DNA of 11,819 bases, from the NCBI GenBank assembly GCA_913054445.1, contig CAJXIK010000031.1, positions 1 to 11,819 of the forward strand, read 5' to 3'. Positions 5,927 to 11,819 of the stretch are shown in pieces (position 1 is the stretch's first letter; each line of letters opens with the position of its first letter). A model generated the notes under the pieces. It worked only from the letters and a program-made list of their open reading frames with translations. It did not search any database and was not told where the DNA came from. Origin of the DNA: an uncultured Bermanella sp. Lineage in GTDB: Bacteria; Pseudomonadota; Gammaproteobacteria; Pseudomonadales; Oceanobacteraceae. The translations under genes and the position numbers were made by a program.

Positions 5927-8527
5927 ATGATGACAATAAATCGACCTGTTTTGCGTTTTTTAACAATAAGTGCCTGCGCTGGCTTTTTTAGCTTGATAAT
6001 TGGCGTCTGTAGCGTTTATTTATATCTAGCCCCCAGCCTGCCCTCAGTCGAAAGCCTAAAAAACATACAACTGCAAACCCCTTTACGTATCTATAGCAGC
6101 GACCATAAATTAATCGCCGAGTTTGGCGAAAAAAGACGCACACCTATTCGTTATGAGCAGGTTCCTCAACAATTTTATAATGCCCTCATCGCCGCAGAAG
6201 ATGAAAACTTTTTTTCACATCCAGGCATCGACATCAAGGGCCTAGCCCGTGCCGCATACGAATTAATTACCACCGGCAAGAAGCGTTCGGGGGGCAGCAC
6301 ACTCACCATGCAGGTGGCCAAGAATTATTATTTAAGCAGTGAAAAAACCTTCACCCGTAAGTTCACAGAAATACTACTGGCACTGCACATCGAACAAGAG
6401 ACCAGTAAGCAGGAAATTCTTGAGCTATACGTCAACAAGGTATTTTTGGGCAAGCGGGCCTATGGAGTGGCCGCGGCGGCCCAGGTTTATTATGGCAAAC
6501 CCATGCACGAATTATCCCTAGCCCAGTTAGCTATGATCGCCGGGCTGCCGCAAGCCCCCAGCGCCGCCAATCCCATCAACAACCCGCAACGCGCCCGCCA
6601 CCGTCGCAACTATGTGTTGGCACGCATGTTTGTCACCGGCTTTATTAGCCAGGCCGAATTCGATGAGGCCGGGGCAGAGCCAGTAAGCGCAAAATTCCAC
6701 GGACTGGCCAGCCAGATTAGCGCCCCCTATATTGCCGAGATGGTACGCAGCGAGATGCTCAAGCGCTATCCGGCCGACCTCTACACTAAAGGCTACTCGG
6801 TCATCACCACCGTAAACAGCGAATTGCAAATGGCCGCCCAGCACGCCATTCGCAACGGCCTCCACCAATTTGATCGCAAGCACGGCTTGCGCCAACCCTT
6901 AGTGCGCCTCGCCGACTATATATTGAGCGAACAACAGGAGCTGGAGGTCTTCTTAGCAGCCAGCAACTGGTCGCCCGGAGACCCCACTCCAAGCGGAGAC
7001 AAGCACCTATTTCTACCCCCCAGCCCGCAAGCTCTCAATTTGAATTTTTGGCTCAGACAGACGCAAAGAACACGCGCGCCGGGCAGCCTACTGTGGGCCG
7101 TGGTGACCAGCATCGACCACTCAACCCAGAGTGTCGAGCTAACACTGCAAGACAAGACACGCGTCACCTTACTAGCCGAGCATTATCAATGGGCTAGAGA
7201 ATTCATCACCATAGATAAATTGGGCCCTGTCATCGAGCAGGCCGAGCAAATTTTCACCGTGGGTCAAAAGGCGCTGCTACAGAAAGACGGCGACCACTAT
7301 TGGCTAGCGCAAGAACCGGCCACCCAGGCCTCGCTGGTTTCCTTTAATCCCCAAAACGGTGCTCTCAACGCCCTCGTGGGCGGCTATGATTTTGCCCGCA
7401 GCAAATACAACCGCTCAACTCAGGCCGACCGCCAACCTGGCTCCAGCTTCAAACCCTTCGTCTACAGTGCCGGCCTAGAGTTTGGCCTCACCCCCGCCTC
7501 GCTCATCAACGATGCCCCACTGGTCTTTGAAGACGACAGCCTAGAAGCCGTATGGCGACCAGAGAATTACAGCGGCAAATTTTTTGGCCCCACCCGTCTG
7601 CGCCAAGCACTCTACAAATCACGCAACTTGGTATCCATTAGATTATTAAGCCAAACCGGCATCGGCCGCTCCATTCGCTACATTGCCAACTTGGGCATAG
7701 ATAGAAAAAAATTAAATCGCGACTTGTCACTGGCCCTCGGCAGCTCGGGCTTAACCCCCTACGAGATGGCCAGCGCCTACAACACCCTCGCCAACGGAGG
7801 CCATCGTGTTGATGCCCACTTAATTCAGAGCATAGAAAGCAACGAAGGCGAGACCCTATATGAACATTTGGCACTCACGGTGTGTGAACCCTGCCAGCAA
7901 AGCATTGATGATTATAAGCAGACATTATTAGAGCAGGAGCAGGAGCAGGCACAAGCACCCGCCACTGGTGAGCCCGCGCTCAGCCTCGCCGAGTTCAGCG
8001 CGCAATTCCCACCACTGGCCCCTAGGGTGATGGACGAACGGGTAAATTACCTTATGTATACCATGCTCAAAGACGTCATCAAGCGGGGCACAGGCAAGCG
8101 CGCACTGGCATTAAAACGCAGCGACCTCGCCGGTAAGACCGGCACCACCAACGACCAGAAAGACGCTTGGTTCTCGGGCTTTAATGGGCAGATAGTCGCT
8201 AATGTCTGGGTGGGTTTTGACAGCCCACAGACCATGGGACGCTCGGCTTTTGGTAGCAACACCGCACTGCCTATTTGGGTAGAGTTCATGAAGACCGCCT
8301 TACAAGACATGCCCAATGCACCGCTTAAGCAACCCGACGGCCTAGTGTCGGTGCGCATCGACCCGCAAACTGGCAAACGCGCCTACCCAGGCCAGAGCAA
8401 TGCCATCTTTGAGATGTTTAGGGTGGAAAATATTCCCCAGGAAATGCAACAAGCCCCAGGGTTAAGCACGGGCGAGCAGTTCGATAAAGTAAGTGATGAC
8501 GAGGATATTCCTGAGCAGCTTTTTTAG
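5927..8527 (+). CDS. mrcA: Penicillin-binding protein 1A (class A, bifunctional)
   Basis: Inner-membrane enzyme that polymerises lipid II into glycan strands and cross-links the peptides. The 866-aa protein is close to E. coli PBP1A (850). It has an N-terminal anchor at about 11-33 and a GT51 transglycosylase domain at about 55-230, with catalytic Glu91 in AAEDENFFSH, GGSTLTMQ and ELYVNKVFLG. An OB-like linker lies at about 310-440. The transpeptidase domain has the SxxK motif at Ser506-Lys509 (PGSSFKPF), SRN at 565-567 and KTG at 737-739 (GKTGTTNDQKDAWFSG). A CEPC pair (Cys653, Cys656) recalls the CPEC of E. coli PBP1A as I remember it. Residues 669-674 are an EQEQEQ run from three GAGCAG repeats. 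Two adjacent ATGs start the gene; the Shine-Dalgarno is weak. It is divergent from pilM, a common arrangement (also called ponA). Confidence 0.97.
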   Translation: MMTINRPVLRFLTISACAGFFSLIIGVCSVYLYLAPSLPSVESLKNIQLQTPLRIYSSDHKLIAEFGEKRRTPIRYEQVPQQFYNALIAAEDENFFSHPGIDIKGLARAAYELITTGKKRSGGSTLTMQVAKNYYLSSEKTFTRKFTEILLALHIEQETSKQEILELYVNKVFLGKRAYGVAAAAQVYYGKPMHELSLAQLAMIAGLPQAPSAANPINNPQRARHRRNYVLARMFVTGFISQAEFDEAGAEPVSAKFHGLASQISAPYIAEMVRSEMLKRYPADLYTKGYSVITTVNSELQMAAQHAIRNGLHQFDRKHGLRQPLVRLADYILSEQQELEVFLAASNWSPGDPTPSGDKHLFLPPSPQALNLNFWLRQTQRTRAPGSLLWAVVTSIDHSTQSVELTLQDKTRVTLLAEHYQWAREFITIDKLGPVIEQAEQIFTVGQKALLQKDGDHYWLAQEPATQASLVSFNPQNGALNALVGGYDFARSKYNRSTQADRQPGSSFKPFVYSAGLEFGLTPASLINDAPLVFEDDSLEAVWRPENYSGKFFGPTRLRQALYKSRNLVSIRLLSQTGIGRSIRYIANLGIDRKKLNRDLSLALGSSGLTPYEMASAYNTLANGGHRVDAHLIQSIESNEGETLYEHLALTVCEPCQQSIDDYKQTLLEQEQEQAQAPATGEPALSLAEFSAQFPPLAPRVMDERVNYLMYTMLKDVIKRGTGKRALALKRSDLAGKTGTTNDQKDAWFSGFNGQIVANVWVGFDSPQTMGRSAFGSNTALPIWVEFMKTALQDMPNAPLKQPDGLVSVRIDPQTGKRAYPGQSNAIFEMFRVENIPQEMQQAPGLSTGEQFDKVSDDEDIPEQLF
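7931..7948 (+). repeat. GAGCAG hexanucleotide tandem repeat (three copies) inside mrcA
   Basis: Three exact, in-frame copies of GAGCAG encode Glu-Gln three times (residues 669-674), in the low-complexity segment between the SRN and KTG motifs of the transpeptidase domain. Any gain or loss of a unit by slippage would keep the reading frame and change the loop length by two residues. Confidence 0.85.
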
Positions 8528-8550
8528 CCCAGCGGATGCCCTGTAACGCA

Positions 8551-8988
8551 TCATGTCACTTCCAATAAAAAGGTTACCGGCCCATCATTCACTAGGCTGA
8601 CCTGCATATCTGCGCCAAAGCGGCCGCTCTCGGTCGCGATCGACGCACCAGCCTGTTCTACAAAAAAGTCGTACAGGCACTCACCCAATTCAGGACTGGC
8701 CCCCTTGGAAAAGCCGGGCCGGGTGCCTTTTTTTGTATCGGCCACCAACGTAAATTGCGACACCACCAAGAGCTGGCCGCGCACCTGCTGAACATTTAAG
8801 TTCATCTTGGCATCGTCATCGGCAAAAATGCGATAGCTTAAAACCTTCTTCAGCAGCTTACTGGCAATCTCTTGCGTGTCATTTTTCTCAACCCCCAGCA
8901 GCAACAAGATTCCCTGTTTTATTTCACCCGTGATGGCACCGTCTACCGCCACCGAAGCACGGGTTACTCTCTGTATAAGAGCCTTCAT
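8551..8988 (-). CDS. dtd: D-aminoacyl-tRNA deacylase (DTD1 family)
   Basis: Cytoplasmic homodimeric proofreading enzyme that hydrolyses D-aminoacyl-tRNAs (and Gly-tRNA-Ala), keeping D-amino acids out of translation. From the ATG at 8988 it is 145 aa, the usual DTD1 length. It opens MKALIQRVTRASVAVDG and carries the diagnostic SQFTL motif at 77-81 and the Gly-cisPro pair in NDGPVTF (Gly136-Pro137), which together form the chiral pocket. It also has KGTRPGFSKGASPE and GRFGADMQV. The open frame continues 22 codons upstream to an ATG at 9054, but that extension does not resemble the family. The 8988 ATG has GGGTG at good spacing, so the shorter start is preferred. The gene converges on mrcA with 23 bp between stop codons. 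It lies downstream of typA beyond a terminator, so it probably has its own promoter; none is obvious. Confidence 0.96.
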   Translation of the reverse strand: MKALIQRVTRASVAVDGAITGEIKQGILLLLGVEKNDTQEIASKLLKKVLSYRIFADDDAKMNLNVQQVRGQLLVVSQFTLVADTKKGTRPGFSKGASPELGECLYDFFVEQAGASIATESGRFGADMQVSLVNDGPVTFLLEVT

Positions 8989-9100
8989 ATTCACCCACTT
9001 TGTAAAATTTTCAGAGCCAAATTCACTTAAGCCGTTAGTATAAGGCATCCTCAATGCAACTTTGCAGTGCTTTACTTTATTTAAAAGACTATGTGAACAG

Positions 9101-9117
9101 GCCCGCGGCTAGCGGGC
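9101..9117. repeat. GC-rich hairpin between typA and dtd
   Basis: GCCCGC (9101-9106) and GCGGGC (9112-9117) form a 6-bp all-GC stem with loop GGCTA, extendable by one G-T wobble pair. Neither strand has a T tract next to it, so it does not look like a Rho-independent terminator. It lies in the 209-bp gap between the typA stop and the dtd start. The AT-rich stretch 8989-9095 holds a TATACT (minus strand, about 9040) that could be the dtd -10, but no matching -35. Confidence 0.45.
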
Positions 9118-9142
9118 TGAGCAAGGAAAGAAAACCAAACGC

Positions 9143-9176
9143 AAAAAGGGGCGGCCACATAGTGATCGCCCCTTTT
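9143..9176 (-). terminator. Rho-independent terminator of typA, bidirectional in form
   Basis: Perfect 10-bp stem AAAAGGGGCG (9144-9153) / CGCCCCTTTT (9167-9176), with a 13-nt loop in which CAC and GTG can also pair. On the minus strand the GC stem is followed by TTTTTG, 22 bp after the typA stop codon, as expected for a terminator. On the plus strand it is followed by TTTTCGTT, so it could also stop plus-strand transcription that reads through from mrcA across dtd. Confidence 0.85.
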
Positions 9177-9197
9177 CGTTAAAGCTAAGTTTTAAAC

Positions 9198-11021
9198 TTA
9201 CATATTTTTCTTGTTAGACTTCGCTTTTTTACGATCGTTTTCAGTAAGGTGCTTCTTACGAATACGAATGCTGAGCGGTGTCACTTCGACTAGTTCATCA
9301 TCTTCGATAAATTCTAGTGCTTGCTCTAGCGTGTGCTTAACAGCAGGAACCAGGTTAATGGCTTCATCAGTACCAGAAGCACGAACGTTGGTTAGCTGCT
9401 TCGCTTTAGTCGGGTTAACCGTTAAGTCATTATCACGAGAGTGCAAACCCACGATCTGGCCTTCGTAAATTTCTTGAGAAGGAACCGCAAACATGCGGCC
9501 ACGATCCTGCAAACCAAACAAGGCAAAGCCCAGAACCTTACCCGATACCATAGATACCATTACGCCGTTGTGGCGAGTAGAACCTAGACCGGCCTGTACT
9601 GGACCATAATGGTCAAATACGTTGGTCAAAATACCAGAGCCACTTGTCATGGTCATGAAGTCAGAACGGAAACCAATCAAGCCACGTGCCGGCATCATGA
9701 ACTCAAGACGTACACGGCCTTTACCATCTGGCACCATGTTGGTCATCTCGGCACGACGATCACCCATTTCAGACATGATAGGACCCTGATGCTGCTCTTC
9801 AACGTCAATCATTACCTGTTCGTACGGCTCATGAATTACACCGTCTACTTCTTTTTGAACCACTTCAGGGCGACCTACACCCATCTCAAAACCTTCACGA
9901 CGCATGGTTTCGATCAATACCGAAAGGTGTAATTCACCACGGCCAGAAACTTTAAATTTCTCAGAGCTTTCACCAGGCTCAACACGCAAAGCCACGTTGT
10001 GAATCAACTCTTTTTCTAAGCGATCAGCGATATTACGGCTGGTTACAAACTTACCTTCTTTACCCGCAAACGGAGAGTTGTTCACCTGGAAGGTCATGCT
10101 GACCGTTGGCTCATCTACCGAAAGAGGAGGCAAGGCTTCAACATTGGTTGGCACGCAAAGTGTGTCGGAGATGTTTAGCTTTTCAACACCGGTAATACAT
10201 ACGATGTCGCCGGCAGTGGCTTCTTGAACAACAACACGATGCAAACCGTGGTAGCCCTTAACTTCGGTTACCTTACCTTTACGCTCGGCGCCGTCGGCAC
10301 CAATAATAGCCACCTGCGCATTGGTTTTAAGCTTACCGCGAGTAATACGACCAATACCGACAACGCCTTTGAACGGGTCGTAATCGAGTGAAGAAACTTG
10401 CATTTGGAAATCGCCATCTACGTCTACTTTAGGCGCAGGCACGTTTTCAGCAATGGCTTCAAGCAATGGCGTCATGTCTTCTGACATATCTTCAGGGTCA
10501 GTACCGGCAATGCCGTTAATAGCAGAAGCGTAAATAACAGGGAAATCTAACTGTTCTTCGGTGGCACCCAAACGGTCGAACAAGTCGAAGACTTCATCCA
10601 TTACCCAGTCAGGACGCGCGCCAGGGCGGTCAATTTTGTTGACAACCAAGATTGGCTTAAGGCCCTGTGCGAATGCTTTTTGCGTTACGAAGCGAGTTTG
10701 CGGCATGGGGCCGTCTACTGCATCAACAATAAGCAATACAGAGTCAACCATAGACATGACACGCTCTACTTCACCACCGAAGTCGGCGTGCCCTGGTGTG
10801 TCTACGATGTTGAAGCGGTACTTGTCCCACTTGATGGCGGTGTTTTTTGCCAGGATGGTAATGCCACGCTCTTTTTCCTGGTCGTTGGAATCCATCACAC
10901 GCTCACCGCCCAGCTCTTTACGATCAAGAGTACCGGACTGCTCTAGCAGTTTGTCGACTAGGGTAGTCTTACCGTGGTCAACGTGAGCAATGATGGCGAT
11001 ATTACGTAGATTCTCAATCAT
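9198..11021 (-). CDS. typA: Ribosome-associated translational GTPase TypA/BipA
   Basis: Cytoplasmic GTPase of the EF-G family that binds the ribosome and assists 50S assembly and stress or cold adaptation. The 607-aa length equals that of E. coli BipA. The GTPase domain (about 1-200) has G1 AHVDHGKTT at 12-20, switch I RGITILAK at 52-59, G3 DTPGHADF with catalytic His78, G4 NKID at 128-131 and G5 SAINGI. It is followed by the beta-barrel domain II (about 205-300), EF-G-like domains III and V (about 300-480), and the BipA-specific C-terminal domain, ending in a lysine-rich tail (ENDRKKAKSNKKN). The ATG has AGGACA 8 nt upstream. It is divergent from glnA, and its transcript should end at the hairpin at 9143-9176. 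Confidence 0.98.
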   Translation of the reverse strand: MIENLRNIAIIAHVDHGKTTLVDKLLEQSGTLDRKELGGERVMDSNDQEKERGITILAKNTAIKWDKYRFNIVDTPGHADFGGEVERVMSMVDSVLLIVDAVDGPMPQTRFVTQKAFAQGLKPILVVNKIDRPGARPDWVMDEVFDLFDRLGATEEQLDFPVIYASAINGIAGTDPEDMSEDMTPLLEAIAENVPAPKVDVDGDFQMQVSSLDYDPFKGVVGIGRITRGKLKTNAQVAIIGADGAERKGKVTEVKGYHGLHRVVVQEATAGDIVCITGVEKLNISDTLCVPTNVEALPPLSVDEPTVSMTFQVNNSPFAGKEGKFVTSRNIADRLEKELIHNVALRVEPGESSEKFKVSGRGELHLSVLIETMRREGFEMGVGRPEVVQKEVDGVIHEPYEQVMIDVEEQHQGPIMSEMGDRRAEMTNMVPDGKGRVRLEFMMPARGLIGFRSDFMTMTSGSGILTNVFDHYGPVQAGLGSTRHNGVMVSMVSGKVLGFALFGLQDRGRMFAVPSQEIYEGQIVGLHSRDNDLTVNPTKAKQLTNVRASGTDEAINLVPAVKHTLEQALEFIEDDELVEVTPLSIRIRKKHLTENDRKKAKSNKKNM

Positions 11022-11061
11022 AAAATGTGTCCTATAGACGAGCCCGAAAATTTAGGCGCAG

Positions 11062-11067
11062 ATTATA
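11062..11067 (-). promoter_or_regulatory. Possible -10 box of the typA promoter
   Basis: A consensus TATAAT on the minus strand (complement of 11062-11067) lies 40 bp upstream of the typA ATG. The hexamer 17 bp further up (TAGCTT) is a poor -35, so the call rests on the -10 and its position alone. Confidence 0.4.
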
Positions 11068-11127
11068 GCTACCTTGGGCCTAGCAAGCTATGAAAAACAG
11101 AGGAAAAAGCGCATTTTTGTGTATTTT

Positions 11128-11156
11128 TTGATCTACTCTGGATGAACGCGTAAAAT
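11128..11156 (+). promoter_or_regulatory. Predicted sigma-70 promoter of glnA (upstream, glnAp1-like)
   Basis: TTGATC (11128-11133) and TAAAAT (11151-11156) are separated by exactly 17 bp on the plus strand. Transcription would begin near 11163, giving a leader of about 316 nt before glnA. An NtrC-like inverted repeat (11156-11174) overlaps the -10 edge and predicted start. In enteric bacteria NtrC represses the sigma-70 promoter glnAp1 in this way. Motif-based inference. Confidence 0.5.
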
Positions 11157-11174
11157 GTGCACCCACTGGGCACA
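11156..11174. promoter_or_regulatory. NtrC-like binding site overlapping the upstream glnA promoter
   Basis: TGTGCACCCACTGGGCACA is a near-palindrome. Its left half (TGCACC) matches the NtrC consensus TGCACCA-N3-TGGTGCA, and the right half is degenerate (GGGCACA). It lies at the predicted start of the sigma-70 promoter. Assignment depends on the consensus as I remember it and on the glnA context. Confidence 0.45.
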
Positions 11175-11232
11175 ACAAACCACTCTGCCGACTATCTACC
11201 TGCAAGGGTTGAACCTATAATGTCTACACCTT

Positions 11233-11265
11233 TCGGCTAAGTCAGCCTAAAGACTGAGCGGCCGA
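11233..11265 (+). repeat. Imperfect inverted repeat in the glnA upstream region
   Basis: TCGGC (11233-11237) pairs with GCCGA (11261-11265), and inside it AGTC (11240-11243) pairs with GACT (11252-11255). It would lie in the leader of a transcript from the upstream promoter. No known riboswitch or leader-peptide structure is recognised here. Confidence 0.3.
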
Positions 11266-11270
11266 GCTTA

Positions 11271-11317
11271 TGCACCAAATAAGACCAGTAGAGAAATAAG
11301 CGCACCAGGTTAGGGTT
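11271..11317 (+). promoter_or_regulatory. Pair of NtrC-like enhancer sites for glnA
   Basis: Two matches to the left half of the NtrC consensus, TGCACCA at 11271-11277 and CGCACCA at 11301-11307, lie 30 bp apart, about three helical turns. They are roughly 100-140 bp upstream of the start predicted for the sigma-54 promoter, the distance range at which NtrC enhancers act at E. coli glnA. The right halves (AAGACCA and TAGGGTT) are weak. The spacing and position make them more credible than either sequence alone. Confidence 0.45.
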
Positions 11318-11380
11318 TTGTTGTTTTTTGCCGCCCCAGCCCGAACGCTACGCAGTACGGTTTTAAAGCTTGCGAGCCAA

Positions 11381-11396
11381 TGGCACAGTAATTGCT
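11381..11396 (+). promoter_or_regulatory. Sigma-54 (RpoN) promoter of glnA
   Basis: TGGCAC-N5-TTGCT fits the -24/-12 consensus exactly, with the invariant GG at 11382-11383 and GC at 11394-11395. Transcription should start near 11407, leaving a leader of about 72 nt with a small GGCTC/GAGCC hairpin (11424-11438). Nitrogen limitation, through NtrC-P and RpoN, is the expected activator at glnA. Confidence 0.88.
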
Positions 11397-11478
11397 CACA
11401 AGACCGACAGCAACTCTACAGCAGGCTCCCACAGAGCCAGTCGCAACACTAATAGATGCACACATTGGAGAACACCAA

Positions 11479-11819
11479 ATGTCAGAGAACACCCTGAAGC
11501 TGATTAAAGATAACGACGTAAAGTGGGTTGACCTTCGCTTTACAGATACCAAAGGTAAAGAGCAGCACGTTTCTATTCCTAGCTCTTACGTTGATGAAGA
11601 ATTTTTTGAAGTAGGCCAGATGTTCGATGGCTCTTCAATCGAAGGCTGGAAAGGCATCAACGAATCCGACATGATTCTTTTGCCAGACGACACCACTTCT
11701 TTCCTTGACCCGTTCACCGAAGATGCCACTCTAATCTTACGCTGTGACATCATCGAGCCTGCTACTATGCAGGGTTACGAGCGTGATCCACGCTCTGTTG
11801 CTAAGCGCGCCGAAGAGTT
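11479..11819 (+). CDS. glnA: Glutamine synthetase, type I (GSI-beta), N-terminal part (cut by the window edge)
   Basis: The first 113 codons of glnA; the gene continues past the right edge. GlnA is a cytoplasmic dodecamer that makes glutamine from glutamate, ammonia and ATP, the main entry point for nitrogen. The visible part is the N-terminal beta-grasp domain: VKWVDLRFTDTKGKEQHV at about 14-31, the conserved loop MFDGSSIEGWKGINESDM at 48-65 containing the Asp of the neighbouring subunit's active site, then LLPDDTTSFLDPF and the start of the catalytic domain (ERDPRSVAKRAEE). The ATG has GGAG 8 nt upstream. Metal-binding and adenylylation residues lie outside the window. Its control region (sigma-54 promoter, NtrC-like sites) supports the nitrogen-regulated GSI assignment. 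Confidence 0.97.
   Translation, partial: MSENTLKLIKDNDVKWVDLRFTDTKGKEQHVSIPSSYVDEEFFEVGQMFDGSSIEGWKGINESDMILLPDDTTSFLDPFTEDATLILRCDIIEPATMQGYERDPRSVAKRAEE

Larger units (their letters stand above)
11022..11478. other. Divergent typA-glnA control region (457 bp, no gene)
   Basis: No credible coding sequence lies here; the one short minus-strand open frame crosses into glnA antisense and resembles nothing. The stretch holds the typA -10 and Shine-Dalgarno at its left, a sigma-70 promoter with an overlapping NtrC-like site, an inverted repeat, a pair of NtrC-like half sites, a T-rich tract (about 11315-11330), the sigma-54 promoter and the glnA leader. No tRNA or other RNA gene was recognised. 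Confidence 0.8.

Noticed and set aside
6527..6895. Minus-strand open frame of 122 codons inside mrcA
   Set aside because: Antisense to the conserved GT51 region; Ala/Gly-rich product typical of shadow frames in GC-rich codons.
8716..8734. Plus-strand GC-rich stretch followed by T7 inside dtd, considered as the mrcA terminator
   Set aside because: Only 3-5 bp stems can be drawn, and the T run is explained by lysine codons (KKGTRP) on the other strand.
8989..9054. Extended N-terminus of dtd from the ATG at 9054
   Set aside because: The 22 extra residues do not fit the DTD family, and the ATG at 8988 has a better ribosome binding site and gives the usual 145 aa.
9609..9932. Plus-strand open frame of 107 codons opposite typA
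   Set aside because: Fully antisense to a strongly conserved gene, composition odd (many His/Thr), no Shine-Dalgarno or family resemblance. It is a shadow of typA codon usage.
10561..10986. Plus-strand open frame of 141 codons opposite the typA GTPase domain
   Set aside because: Lies wholly antisense to the conserved G motifs and its Ser/Arg-rich product looks like a reverse-frame artefact.
11216..11221. TATAAT on the plus strand as a further glnA promoter
   Set aside because: The region 16-18 bp upstream has no resemblance to a -35, and there is no extended -10.
11310..11552. Minus-strand open frame of 80 codons across the glnA leader
   Set aside because: Overlaps the sigma-54 promoter and the glnA start in antisense, with no recognisable product or ribosome binding site.
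1..11819. Search for a novel defence, mobile or biosynthetic system
   Set aside because: Every long frame is a well-known core gene, the spacers are short, and there are no direct-repeat arrays, transposase motifs, attachment sites or compositional islands.

Overview
The window looks like core chromosome of a free-living gammaproteobacterium, possibly a marine member of the Pseudomonadales/Cellvibrionales group. This rests on gene content and protein character (type IV pilus pilMNOPQ next to mrcA and aroKB, BipA, a DTD1-type deacylase, and GlnA with a sigma-54 promoter). No species can be named from the sequence. There is no sign of phage, insertion sequence, CRISPR, tRNA or rRNA.

Layout, left to right. 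On the minus strand, starting from a promoter near 5834-5863, lies pilM-pilN-pilO-pilP-pilQ, followed by aroK and the first 60 codons of aroB, which runs off the left edge. pilN to pilQ are joined by overlapping stop/start codons. A perfect 11-bp hairpin separates pilQ from aroK. Divergent from pilM, on the plus strand, is mrcA, encoding the bifunctional penicillin-binding protein PBP1A. It converges on dtd (minus strand), encoding a D-aminoacyl-tRNA deacylase, with 23 bp between them. typA/bipA (minus strand) follows, ending in a strong hairpin terminator that is U-rich on both strands. The right end holds a 457-bp divergent control region and the first 113 codons of glnA (plus strand).

Functions. 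PilM (cytoplasmic actin-like), PilN and PilO (inner membrane), PilP (lipoprotein) and PilQ (outer-membrane secretin) form the envelope-spanning alignment and secretin complexes of the type IVa pilus. PBP1A builds the peptidoglycan this machine must cross. AroK and AroB belong to the shikimate pathway. DTD and BipA serve translation quality control and ribosome assembly. GlnA assimilates ammonia.

I see no undescribed multi-gene system here. The parts most worth a second look are regulatory or small-scale: the glnA control region, with a perfect sigma-54 promoter, an upstream sigma-70 promoter and several NtrC-like half sites; the lysine/arginine-rich PilO tail, whose codons also carry the pilP ribosome binding site; the pilQ-aroK hairpin; and an in-frame hexanucleotide repeat in mrcA.
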